This document shows positions 1-7,677 of a stretch of DNA of 64,000 nt, one piece after another (position 1 is the first letter of the stretch; each line of letters opens with the position of its first letter). The position numbers and the translations under genes are program-made. The stretch comes from an uncultured Rickettsiales bacterium (GTDB taxonomy: Bacteria > Pseudomonadota > Alphaproteobacteria > RF32 > CAG-239): contig URXV01000007.1 in assembly GCA_900551865.1 (NCBI GenBank), forward strand, positions 1 through 64,000, read 5' to 3'. The notes beneath the pieces were generated by a model that did no database searches, was not told where the DNA came from, and saw nothing but the letters and a program-made list of their open reading frames with translations.

Positions 1-64
1 AAAAATTCAGTAAAATTTATATTTTTCATTGCGAATCCACAAGTTGTATTCAATAAATATATTT

Positions 65-337
65 ATGAAAAATCATAAAAAACACGAAAATAGACCTTTA
101 AAAATGAATTTAAGACAATTTGAAAAATTATTAAATAAATTAGATGAAACACCTGAATACGTTGTTCAAAACCGCATCCAAAGCCAGACCAATATATTTT
201 ATCAGAACATTAAACAAATTAATGTAGGTAGAAAAGATATTTTTATTTTATCAAACTTTGATAACACCAAATTCAGATTTGTTTTAGAATGCCCCGGCAC
301 GGTTTTGAAATTTACAAATGAAATCAGTTATTTCTAA
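65..337 (+). CDS. Hypothetical AT-rich small protein
   Basis: This 90-residue reading frame is lysine- and asparagine-rich and has no motif I recognise. The chosen start is the ATG at 65. It lacks a good ribosome-binding site, so a later ATG at 104 is possible. It is followed at once by a strong bidirectional terminator, which supports it being a real gene end. Function is unknown. Confidence 0.4.
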   Translation: MKNHKKHENRPLKMNLRQFEKLLNKLDETPEYVVQNRIQSQTNIFYQNIKQINVGRKDIFILSNFDNTKFRFVLECPGTVLKFTNEISYF

Positions 338-344
338 AAAAAAG

Positions 345-379
345 AAAAATCAGCACCTTTTTTATGATGCTGATTTTTT
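345..379. terminator. Bidirectional intrinsic terminator
   Basis: An inverted repeat, AAAAATCAGCA / TGCTGATTTTT, surrounds a 12-nt loop, with A and T runs on both sides. It separates two converging genes, the hypothetical ending at 337 and the recombinase ending at 382. Confidence 0.85.
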
Positions 380-381
380 AA

Positions 382-975
382 TCACAAATCTAAAACATTA
401 ACCGCATTTTTAAGCAATGTTGGCGATTGCTGATAATAGCCCATAGTAACATTTAAATTTCGGTGATTTACAAGCCGGGAAACAATTTGAATTGCAACCC
501 CTTTATTGCACAATTCTGTAATAAAGCTTCTCCTGCCGGAATGTGAACGGCATTTTTTCAAACCACATTTATCATACCATTTACGGAAAAGCCGCACGAT
601 AGATTCCTTGCACAAATAAGAATTTGTTTTTTTTGACCACAAAAGATAATCATCATCTTTTATACGCATCCGCACCGATTTTATCCATTTATAATATTCG
701 GCTAATTCCTTTTTCATTTTATCCGACAAATAATATTCAGCAATTCGGGAACCTTTATTTTTTCCCCGACCTAGCACAATTTTATCAAATACCCGCCCTT
801 TTTCATCATAAACATCAGAAATTTGTATCTTTTGAATATTGCAAACACGCATACCAGCCATATATGAAAGCAAAAATATAATCCGATTCCTTTGGGGATT
901 TTCGCCCGTTGCAATCATATTTAGCACATTTTTTATATCATATTCATTTAAAATTTCAGCTTTTCCCATAGCCAT
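382..975 (-). CDS. Small tyrosine recombinase (catalytic domain only)
   Basis: The 197-residue protein carries the tyrosine recombinase signature: Arg43 in AGMRVCNI, His145-x-x-Arg148 in HSGRRSF, His171 in LVNHR and the nucleophile Tyr180 in MGYYQ. It lacks the N-terminal SAM-like core-binding domain of full-length integrases, so its size is like the FimB/FimE invertases. The start is the ATG at 975, eight bases after AAAGGAG. It lies outside the prophage, on the other side of tRNA-Ala, in AT-rich DNA, and is followed by a terminator. It could be a host DNA invertase or a remnant of another island; its target is not evident. Confidence 0.85.
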   Translation of the reverse strand: MAMGKAEILNEYDIKNVLNMIATGENPQRNRIIFLLSYMAGMRVCNIQKIQISDVYDEKGRVFDKIVLGRGKNKGSRIAEYYLSDKMKKELAEYYKWIKSVRMRIKDDDYLLWSKKTNSYLCKESIVRLFRKWYDKCGLKKCRSHSGRRSFITELCNKGVAIQIVSRLVNHRNLNVTMGYYQQSPTLLKNAVNVLDL

Positions 976-1003
976 TTTAAAAACTCCTTTAATGTTATTG
1001 TTT

Positions 1004-1158
1004 AATCATATAATCATAATAACATAACTATTATATTTTGCAATGAAAATTTTAATGCGCTGGAAGAGGCTAAATATATAGTCTTTTTAAGCGTAAATCA
1101 TAGATGATACAAACAATAACATTGTCAAACATAGAATCATATTTAATCATAAAATCAT
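1004..1158. repeat. Six AATCAT repeats upstream of the tyrosine recombinase
   Basis: The hexamer AATCAT occurs at 1004, 1012, 1096, 1135, 1145 and 1153, all on the same strand. This is in the otherwise empty AT-rich stretch (976-1378) between the tyrosine recombinase and tRNA-Ala. AT-rich DNA makes some copies by chance, but the clustering next to a recombinase gene suggests binding sites for the recombinase or its regulator. I see no convincing gene in this stretch. Confidence 0.4.
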
Positions 1159-1378
1159 ACTGAAACAACCTTGTTCGACCATCACCCAAACATTTAAATA
1201 AAAAGTAATGTAAAAACAAATGGTTATACAAGCGGTGGAATGAAGAAACATTTTGACAATTCTTAAAAATATTGTTATAATTCAAATGATTAATGCACAT
1301 AAAGTTAATTTTAAAATGGTTATATAACATTTGGCACAAATGTTGCCCACTTCATTTTTGAAAGTATAAAAATAATGC

Positions 1379-1407
1379 TTGACATTCAGGACTGAAACCC
1401 TTTATAT
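1379..1407 (+). promoter_or_regulatory. Sigma70 promoter of tRNA-Ala
   Basis: TTGACA (1379-1384), a 17-bp spacer and TTATAT (1402-1407) lie 22 bp before the mature tRNA 5' end. Confidence 0.8.
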
Positions 1408-1429
1408 AACAAGCGTTATATTGATTCTT

Positions 1430-1493
<64 letters not shown>

Positions 1494-1505
<12 letters not shown>

Positions 1506-2963
1506 GTTACTAGTATCATCAAAAGATGATAGTTTATTGAAAGGGAAAGCTAAGGTGTAGCCTAGCTTTCCCTCTTTTAGTTCTAGAGTTCGGAAGATTA
1601 ATTTTAAGAGATTCCTTTTGAGCGCCAAATTGGGCGATTTTAGGAAAATATCCCAGGAATTATTCATAATATCAATGAGTTCGCAAATTACTTCGTTAAA
1701 TGTGTCATCGGCGGCGGAGTGGGCGGCAATTTTGTTTTTTATCTTCTCTTTTTCTGCAATGAGCTGGTTATTTTTTTCTTGAAATGTTTCTTTATCAATA
1801 TTGCCGTCAAGATATAAATTGAATAAACGGTCGATTCTTGTTAAGGTTTTGGTTAAGTCTGTTTTTAGTTGTGTCAGTTCGGCCTCGCGAAATTTAATTT
1901 CTGCGTCCTTGGCTGTTTTTAAATGTTTATGGAAATCAATAAGCATTTCTTCAGGAATTTTAATGCTGTGGAGGATATAGGCGATTTGGTCGGTAACATC
2001 TTGCTCGCGGATGTATTTGCGTTTGCCATTTTTATCATAGCAGACTATGTATGTGAACTGCTCTTTTTTTATTTCGCAGGAACATATTTTTCCTGTGTTG
2101 GCGCAATGGATTATTCCATGATATAAAAATTCACGCTTAGGACGCTTATATGGTCTGTTCTGAGCGCTGATGCGGGTACGGACAGCTTGGCAGCGTTCCC
2201 ATAATTCCTGGCTGATAAGCGGCGGGTATATGTGGGGTTTTAAGCCGTCGCATCTTTGCATCATTCCGTAATAAAATGGATTTTTAAGTATTTTTTGGAT
2301 AGTGGGTAGGTATAAAGGTTTTCCGTTTCTTCCCAGCAAGCCGTGTTCGGCAGCATATTCCTGCAGTTCCTTCATTGAGGTTTTTCCAAGCGAGTATATT
2401 TCAAACATACGGGTAACGACAGGGGCAAATATTGGGTGTGGACGAACGGTCGCTTTGCCTAATTCGTTATGATAGTTTTGATAGCCGAATGGAGCTTGGT
2501 AGGTTATTTCACCGGCATCTTTTTTATATTTGTTACTGCGTTTGATATTTTCTGATTGTTGTAAAACGTAGGATTTTGCACCCATTACGGCAAAATCCCA
2601 TTGCAACACATTGATTGAACTGGCATTTTTGCCGATAATCATATTTTCCCGCAAAAAATGGAGCTCAATTTTTTCTTGTCTGACAAGATCGTCTAAAATA
2701 ACGCTTTCTTTAAAAGAGCGTTGTACACGGTCGACGGCATCAGCTAGTAAAGCGATTGTTTCTTTTTGTTTTTTACAAAACTCTAAAACTTCACGGAATT
2801 TTTTACGATCTCCTTTGGTAGAAGATTCAACAATTTGAAAAGAATTGATAACTTCAAGATTTTTTCGTTTCGCATATTCGGTAAGGCGTGTATTTTGGGC
2901 GTCTAAGCTTAGTCTGTCCTCTTGCTCCTTTGATGACACCCTTGTCAAAATAACAGCCTTCAT
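1494..2963 (-). CDS. Large serine recombinase (prophage integrase)
   Basis: The protein begins with the resolvase catalytic block MKAVILTRVSSKEQ, with the nucleophile at Ser10. It continues with a recombinase domain, a short cysteine-containing segment (HCANTGKICSC) in the zinc-ribbon position, and a long coiled coil near the C-terminus. The chosen start is the ATG at 2963 with GGAAAGGA upstream; an in-frame GTG 24 bases earlier is less likely. At about 489 residues the length is normal for the family. It is the last gene of the leftward early operon. Its stop codon lies inside tRNA-Ala, so the final residue is encoded by host DNA. In the circular phage the frame would read on for 29 further codons. 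Serine integrases seldom use tRNA genes as targets. Confidence 0.93.
1542..1578 (+). terminator. Phage-supplied terminator for the interrupted tRNA gene
   Basis: An 11-bp stem, AGGGAAAGCTA pairing with TAGCTTTCCCT, is followed by CTCTTTT on the plus strand. It starts 37 nt after the tRNA CCA. It lies inside the integrase coding sequence, which reads on the other strand. The host's own terminator was displaced to 48351-48380, so this hairpin can replace it. Confidence 0.7.
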
Positions 2964-3084
2964 TTTTAAGTCCTTTCCACAATTCACACCAGCCTTTTAT
3001 TGCGCCAACGAAACAGAAAACACCAAATTCAATGTTTTCTTCAGGCGAATCGGCTAGATCTGTTATTTGTTTTTCAAGACTCAT
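2854..3084 (-). CDS. Hypothetical small protein overlapping the integrase start
   Basis: The 76-residue frame starts at an ATG preceded by AAAGAG and overlaps the first 110 bases of the integrase in another frame. The N-terminal half (acidic, then a hydrophobic FGVFCFVGAIKGW stretch) is outside the overlap; the basic C-terminal half lies within it. No family is recognised. Its position just before a serine integrase would fit an accessory or directionality factor, but nothing in the sequence shows this. Confidence 0.4.
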   Translation of the reverse strand: MSLEKQITDLADSPEENIEFGVFCFVGAIKGWCELWKGLKNEGCYFDKGVIKGARGQTKLRRPKYTPYRICETKKS

Positions 3085-3429
3085 AAACGCTCTTTATTTA
3101 AAGTTCAAGTTTAAAACCTAACAAAAGGTTAAGACGCTGCAAACGAGCATCGGGAGTAGGCGGGCGCAGTAGTTTTAATTTAACTTGATGTGCCAAAATC
3201 TGCGTCCGAAGTTGTGCGGTACCACCATTCGCTTTCACTTAATGCCAAATGACATTTATGAATTTCCTCTGCCTAAAGCTTGAACCCTTGCGGGCTGGTC
3301 GGTTTAAAAGCCTCCGCACAATGCTGTATAAGGAGGGCAGGGAAGAGGAATGGGCGGTAGTGTGAAATTCTGTACTCCGGCCGCTATCCGCCACGCTCCT
3401 CAACGCTTCAATGGTTGCCGGAGAAACTG
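3085..3429. other. 345-bp stretch without a confident gene
   Basis: The only frame of note (3239-3448, minus) begins inside the end of the upstream gene. Its composition is rich in Ser and Arg and it has no motif. GC content is higher than in the neighbouring early genes. No promoter or convincing terminator was seen. It may be a remnant of a decayed gene. Confidence 0.4.
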
Positions 3430-3729
3430 CTAGGTACCGGCGGCACATCGTCGTCGGTAATATGATAATAATGTTTTGGTTTCTTCTAGTTTTGCTTTTT
3501 CAAACCAGCTGTCTTCTTGATAGTAAACAGCTCGTCGATACCATGATTTGTAACAGTGAGGACAGTAAAACATAGCCAAGACCGGAATATAATATCCTCC
3601 CGAGACAGGTAATTTTGAGCAATAATCGCAGATGCCCAGCCCTCCATACTCTCCCCAGATGCCGACAGCTTCTTCATGAGACAGGCGGATAATGGTAAAT
3701 CCCTTTTTCGTTTTGATTAATTTACTCAT
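3430..3729 (-). CDS. Small zinc-ribbon phage protein
   Basis: The 99-residue protein has two CxxC pairs, CDYC and CPHC, about 22 residues apart, which fits a structural zinc ribbon. The N-terminus KTKKGFTIIRLSHEEAVGIW and the whole layout resemble a family of uncharacterised proteins common on phages and plasmids of gut bacteria. The start overlaps the stop of the upstream gene by four bases, so the two are translationally coupled. Role unknown; single-strand DNA or protein binding is a guess. Confidence 0.7.
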   Translation of the reverse strand: MSKLIKTKKGFTIIRLSHEEAVGIWGEYGGLGICDYCSKLPVSGGYYIPVLAMFYCPHCYKSWYRRAVYYQEDSWFEKAKLEETKTLLSYYRRRCAAGT

Positions 3730-4079
3730 TTTTTTTCCTCAATAGTTTTGTTTAATTCCATTAAATCAATCAAATCATAATCAAAATTGACAATGTTGTT
3801 CCAAAAAGCATCCGGTTCTATTCTATCTTGCCAGTGTCCGATTATTTTGAGGTCATATCCGTCGTTTACATATTCCAATAGGCTTTTGCTTTCATTTCTG
3901 TTTTTACCCCATTGTTTTCCGCTCATTATAATGGAAGCCCAACTGCTACCGCTATCTTTGGTCTCTCGGCAAAACCTGACAACATCTCCGTCTTTTACTT
4001 GTGAAAGCACTATCTGCGTATTTTTTATGCTCTCGGAGGTGTGATAATATCCTTGTTTATCTTTAATTATTTTTGACAT
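3726..4079 (-). CDS. Hypothetical early phage protein
   Basis: This 117-residue acidic protein has no recognised motif. The ATG at 4079 is chosen because AGGAAA lies ten bases before it; a GTG at 4088 is also in frame. It overlaps the end of the ASCH-domain gene and is coupled to the zinc-ribbon gene downstream, so it belongs to the early leftward operon. Confidence 0.65.
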   Translation of the reverse strand: MSKIIKDKQGYYHTSESIKNTQIVLSQVKDGDVVRFCRETKDSGSSWASIIMSGKQWGKNRNESKSLLEYVNDGYDLKIIGHWQDRIEPDAFWNNIVNFDYDLIDLMELNKTIEEKK

Positions 4080-4393
4080 TTTATGCACTTTCCTAACTCA
4101 ATATCAAAAACGCTTTCCGGGCAATGCAGGTCTGTTTTTAAGCCTATCGGCAGCCAGTCCATACTTTTTATAATAAAAGTCATACGCTCCGGATTCTTTC
4201 GGTATGCCTTTTGAAATTCTACAAAAGTATATGGTTTAAAACTATATCCAGTAATTTTTTCGTTTATATGATTGATATTCATCAATCTCTTTTTCCAATA
4301 TATCGTTGCCATCCGGTATTCGTGCGTCTTGCGGCCTGATTTAATTTCTTCAAACCAATGGTCGGTAAGAACGAGTTTTAATATGTTACTCAT
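4067..4393 (-). CDS. ASCH/PUA-like domain protein
   Basis: The N-terminus (KLVLTDHWFEEIKSGRKTHEYR) has the pattern typical of ASCH domains: a strand, a helix with F-x-x-I-x-S-G-x-K, then E-Y-R. ASCH/PUA folds usually bind RNA or modified nucleotides. The C-terminus ends with a C-x-x-C pair. The gene shares four-base overlaps with its neighbours. A regulatory or RNA-binding role in early infection is likely but unproven. Confidence 0.7.
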   Translation of the reverse strand: MSNILKLVLTDHWFEEIKSGRKTHEYRMATIYWKKRLMNINHINEKITGYSFKPYTFVEFQKAYRKNPERMTFIIKSMDWLPIGLKTDLHCPESVFDIELGKCIKCQK

Positions 4394-4725
4394 CTATTGT
4401 CTCCTTTAACATTTCCTTCAGATGCGTCAGGATTTTTTAACAAAATGTTGCAATTTGGCTCGGAATGTTGCGAATTTGGTTTTGCAACATTGATACGGGA
4501 ACAGCAAAGTTTAAATAAATCGCCTAGGCGTCTTGCTAACTTCCGGTACATTGGCCGTCCTAAATCTGTAGACACTTCATCTGAATTTGTGCCAAAATTG
4601 TTGAAAGCCCACAAATAAAACAAGCACTCTAATTTTGTAAATTTGTTTTCTCGCATATAATGTTTGATTTGTTTCGATGAAAAACTGCACTCGATTTCAT
4701 CTGTATCAAAAATATATTTCGTCAT
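4390..4725 (-). CDS. Hypothetical early phage protein
   Basis: The 111-residue product has a helical N-terminal half and a polar, asparagine-rich C-terminal tail. No family is recognised. Four-base stop/start overlaps on both sides place it firmly in the leftward operon. Confidence 0.6.
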   Translation of the reverse strand: MTKYIFDTDEIECSFSSKQIKHYMRENKFTKLECLFYLWAFNNFGTNSDEVSTDLGRPMYRKLARRLGDLFKLCCSRINVAKPNSQHSEPNCNILLKNPDASEGNVKGDNR

Positions 4726-5423
4726 CGTTCCTCACTTTCGCCAAGAGCGGCGTTGATACGGGTTAAAAGATCTTGTCCTCTTTTATGGGATTCTTCCCCG
4801 CCTCTGATTTGCCAAGTCATAATTTCAGCAGAAACAATCGGTAAACACTCTTTCAGCAATCCTCGGAGCTTGCCAATATCCTCGTTCTGGGCTGTCTGAT
4901 ACCAGCGGGCAGATTCAAGCTCTTTTTTGAGCTTTTCGTATTTGTCAAGAATTGCTAAAAGGCTATATTTTTCTTTACGTTTAAGAAAATCAAGCCGTTG
5001 TTCTTTTGTTCCGTTTTTAACTAAATTTTCCCAATTTCCCTCTTCCAAATATAAAAGATTTTCAGCAAGTTCTGCCCACATTTTGTTTTTCTGCCGCAGG
5101 CTCTCAATTTCCTCTTCTAATTTTGCCTTATCCAGCCGCATAACTTCGTTTTCCATACAACAACAATAATGCCGGTGTTCGGCAAGCTCCTCTTGTATAG
5201 CTTTGTATTCGTCATAGGACAGAACGGGGGCAAGGATTTGTTTCACGTCCTCATCTGTGGTGTAATCCATTGTTATTTCTTGAGGTTTCCCATTTACAAA
5301 ATAAGCCCCGTTTGCGTAATCAATACAAATTTCTCCGCTTATTAGTTTAATGTAATAAAACTTGTTCCAGTCAAGCTTTCCTTCTTTCCAATCTGCTGTT
5401 AATTCTTCAGGTGTTTTAGTCAT
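4722..5423 (-). CDS. Coiled-coil phage protein
   Basis: The 233-residue protein begins with a small domain containing WNKFYYIKLISGEICIDY, then has a long heptad-rich helix from about residue 75 to 180, rich in E, K and L. The start ATG has AGAGG six bases upstream. Proteins of this layout are common in early phage operons and have no defined function. Confidence 0.65.
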   Translation of the reverse strand: MTKTPEELTADWKEGKLDWNKFYYIKLISGEICIDYANGAYFVNGKPQEITMDYTTDEDVKQILAPVLSYDEYKAIQEELAEHRHYCCCMENEVMRLDKAKLEEEIESLRQKNKMWAELAENLLYLEEGNWENLVKNGTKEQRLDFLKRKEKYSLLAILDKYEKLKKELESARWYQTAQNEDIGKLRGLLKECLPIVSAEIMTWQIRGGEESHKRGQDLLTRINAALGESEER

Positions 5424-5433
5424 TGCGTGCCTC

Positions 5434-5679
5434 TTAATTAAAATCTTTCTTATCCAATCTGTCGGCTTTACTGAGCACGAGTAGCATATATTTTTCCGAT
5501 AAGGTGGTAAGTACGGTATTTATAGCTTTCTTGTATTTGTCAGGTGTGCTTTCATCTATAAAAGTGGCGTCCTTGATTCCTAAAGCGTCATCATCGTCAA
5601 AAATCTCAACGGTAAATCTTCCGTAGATTTTAGGTTTCGTATCAGTCATCCGTGTTTCTTTAATCTTTGTGGTGTCCAT
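5434..5679 (-). CDS. Hypothetical early phage protein
   Basis: This protein of about 81 residues has the core KIYGRFTVEIFDDDDALGIK. The start at 5679 (MDTTKIKE) has AAGGA upstream and overlaps the MazG-like gene by 20 bases. An ATG at 5649 is an alternative. Longer readings into the MazG gene are shadow sequence. No function is recognised. Confidence 0.55.
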   Translation of the reverse strand: MDTTKIKETRMTDTKPKIYGRFTVEIFDDDDALGIKDATFIDESTPDKYKKAINTVLTTLSEKYMLLVLSKADRLDKKDFN

Positions 5680-5953
5680 CTTTCCAAGTCCTTTTGCGGT
5701 TGATTGCCATTTTGGTTTTGACAAGCGTTTGGATTTCCGGGTAGCGCAACAGGTTGACGGCGGCAATGACAACGTCTGCCAGCTCTCCCTTTATTTTTTC
5801 AAGGTCAGACTGCAAGCCGGTCGCAATCAGCGTGTCTATTGCTGCGCTGTATTCGCCGATTTCCTCGCCGAGCTTTAGCTCTTGGTCTTTTGCGGTAAAC
5901 TCCGGGAATGTCTGTGCGTGCCATTCCTGAATATCTTTAATTAACTCAATCAT
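5660..5953 (-). CDS. MazG-like nucleotide pyrophosphohydrolase
   Basis: The 97-residue protein has the MazG/all-alpha NTP pyrophosphatase pattern: a first helix with KLGEEIGEY supplying the E-E-x-x-E metal ligands, and a later helix with ELADVVIAAVNLLR supplying E-x-x-D. Such enzymes hydrolyse (d)NTPs to NMPs, and phage versions may lower alarmones or dNTP analogues. The start at MIELIKDI is chosen because family members begin there; the upstream in-frame extension is the shadow of another gene. It overlaps the next upstream gene by eight bases. Confidence 0.8.
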   Translation of the reverse strand: MIELIKDIQEWHAQTFPEFTAKDQELKLGEEIGEYSAAIDTLIATGLQSDLEKIKGELADVVIAAVNLLRYPEIQTLVKTKMAINRKRTWKDGHHKD

Positions 5954-6155
5954 TACGAGCCTCCAGCTTTGCGGCGGCGTAATCGTTGATTTCGTTTGCC
6001 AAGATGTAATTCTCCAAAACGAGGTTGCGTTCGGCGAGGCAGTACAGCCGTACAATCATAATCGCGCCGATAACGCCCAAGATAAAATTAGCAAGGTGGG
6101 GCAGAATATGTAGAACTTTGAGGATGGTGCGTCTGCCCCGAAGATTAATTTTCAT
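5946..6155 (-). CDS. Small single-pass membrane protein
   Basis: The 69-residue protein has a basic N-terminus, one hydrophobic segment (FILGVIGAIMIVRLY) and an acidic C-terminus, so it probably sits in the inner membrane. The ATG at 6155 has a near-perfect GGAGG seven bases upstream, which lies within the last codons of the upstream gene. Function unknown. Confidence 0.65.
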   Translation of the reverse strand: MKINLRGRRTILKVLHILPHLANFILGVIGAIMIVRLYCLAERNLVLENYILANEINDYAAAKLEARND

Positions 6156-6435
6156 AGATGACCTCCGCATATTTGATAAATTGTTGCAATACATTTCGCT
6201 CGCTTAATACCTCAACCGCAAATTTCGGGTCTTCCTTAATGTCGCGGAGAAAATCGCGTACCGTTTCGCCGTCCTGATAAAAAACAATATTGTCGCGGAT
6301 AGCTTCCATAAGGTCGTATCCGGCCTTGCGAATACGCTTTTCATGCTCGGCTTCCGCCTTGGCTTTCATTTTGTCGGCGAACATCTTGGCATATATAACA
6401 GCGGTGTTAGCCGGGTCTTTCCAGATATTTGTCAT
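6145..6435 (-). CDS. Hypothetical helical phage protein
   Basis: The 96-residue product is rich in charged residues and predicted helix, with no known motif. Its stop overlaps the start of the small membrane protein, and its start overlaps the zinc-finger gene by four bases. It is part of the tightly packed early operon. Confidence 0.65.
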   Translation of the reverse strand: MTNIWKDPANTAVIYAKMFADKMKAKAEAEHEKRIRKAGYDLMEAIRDNIVFYQDGETVRDFLRDIKEDPKFAVEVLSERNVLQQFIKYAEVIYEN

Positions 6436-6785
6436 ACTTTTGGGTACTCCTTTTTAATCAGCTCATCAATGTCGGTTGCAGGATTGAGAGCTACCTTTTC
6501 GAGCATTTTGCGGATAATCGGCCGGCGTTTCAGCAGCACCTCGGCGGCAATCTGGCGGTATTCCGTGGCGCACTCGGTGCAGCAGAAAACCTTTTGCGCG
6601 TGGTTGGTCTTAAACTCCTCAAGGCACACCGGGCAGGTGCGGGTGTACAACGGAGCGTCGATGCCCCGGTGGCGGGGCTGATTGCGGCGGTTGCCTTCTT
6701 TCTTGCACTCTGGAGAGCAATAGCAAACGTTCCGGTAGTTTTTTGGCGTAAATTCCTTGCCGCAGATTTTGCATTTATAAATCAT
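6432..6785 (-). CDS. Double zinc-finger phage protein
   Basis: The 117-residue protein carries two treble-clef-like units: CKICGKEF with CYCSPECK, and CPVCLEEF with CCTECATE. The chosen start is MIYKCKIC at 6785, which overlaps the end of recT by 11 bases. Each unit resembles MYM/FCS or HNH-associated zinc fingers. It is probably a DNA-binding accessory of the recombination genes next to it, by position only. Confidence 0.75.
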   Translation of the reverse strand: MIYKCKICGKEFTPKNYRNVCYCSPECKKEGNRRNQPRHRGIDAPLYTRTCPVCLEEFKTNHAQKVFCCTECATEYRQIAAEVLLKRRPIIRKMLEKVALNPATDIDELIKKEYPKV

Positions 6786-7677
6786 TTTTCTCGCTCCGGT
6801 AATCAAATTGCGCCTGAAGCTCGGCAAACTGCTGTTGCTTAAAGTCTTCGTCTATCTGTTCTGCCGTAGCCATATCGTAGTCGATAACGGGAGTTTCATC
6901 TTCCTGCTGGCTGGCGAAATCGGCGGTTTTTTGCGAGGCGACGGGAGCAGGAGCGGAGGCCTCCTGCATCTCGTCATCAAACAAAGCCTGAATAGTGCTG
7001 TTGACGGCAATTTTGGCGAGCGCGATTTTAATCGCCTTGCGGACGCCGCACTTTAAATACATATCGTTTCTAAAGTTCTGCCACGCGGGGCTTTCATTAT
7101 CGTGCATCTTTTTCAGGGACTGCTGCCGCGACTTTTCCAGCTCGTCATAAGAATAGGTGTAAACGCGCTTTTCGCCTTTGCAGACAATATAAACGTAACA
7201 TCCGGTAATGTCTTTGCGCCCGAACGGGTCGGAGCGTTCTATCTCATAGCTGTCGCCGTCCGCCGTTTCTTTCATTCGGAATGTGTCGCCGGAGAATATC
7301 AGCCCGGCATGAACGCTAAGCCCGTTTTGTTCGGCAATGTAAATTAAGCCTTTGTATGACGGTTCGCAGGTCAGTTGCCCGTTTTTGTTATAGAGATAAT
7401 ACAAATCGCGGCTGTCGGTCGGCAATCCCCAAGCGAGAATTGACAAAAACACCTGTTGTTTGGAAATGGCGGAGCAATTTTTAAATTGCCTGTTGGCGTT
7501 ATTTTCCTGCAAGTCATGCAGCGTTATCTTGTTGGCAAATGCCAGACCTTCGCGGCAGATAAGCTCCCGCGGGTAGCCGTATTGCTCGGTAAAGAATTCT
7601 ACAAGTCCTGTCGTTTCAAAGAACTCGGCTATTTTTGTAATCTGCGGTTGTTCTTTTATGATTACTTCGTTTGTCAT
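6775..7677 (-). CDS. recT: RecT-family single-strand annealing protein
   Basis: The 300-residue protein has the RecT pattern: a helical N-terminus, then LTCEPSYKGLIYIAEQNG, a central beta region and a C-terminal helical block with MYLKCGVRKAIKIALAKI, followed by a disordered acidic tail. RecT proteins coat and anneal single-stranded DNA made by a partner exonuclease. The ATG at 7677 overlaps the stop of the YqaJ-type nuclease gene as ATGA, so the two are translationally coupled, as expected for an exonuclease/annealase pair. Confidence 0.88.
   Translation of the reverse strand: MTNEVIIKEQPQITKIAEFFETTGLVEFFTEQYGYPRELICREGLAFANKITLHDLQENNANRQFKNCSAISKQQVFLSILAWGLPTDSRDLYYLYNKNGQLTCEPSYKGLIYIAEQNGLSVHAGLIFSGDTFRMKETADGDSYEIERSDPFGRKDITGCYVYIVCKGEKRVYTYSYDELEKSRQQSLKKMHDNESPAWQNFRNDMYLKCGVRKAIKIALAKIAVNSTIQALFDDEMQEASAPAPVASQKTADFASQQEDETPVIDYDMATAEQIDEDFKQQQFAELQAQFDYRSEKNDL

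Noticed and set aside
1070..1339. An 89-codon frame left of tRNA-Ala
   Set aside because: Very AT-rich, no ribosome-binding site, no motif, and full of the AATCAT repeats.
3239..3448. A 69-codon minus frame after the zinc-ribbon gene
   Set aside because: It begins within the upstream gene, is Ser/Arg-rich and shows no motif; left as unassigned sequence.
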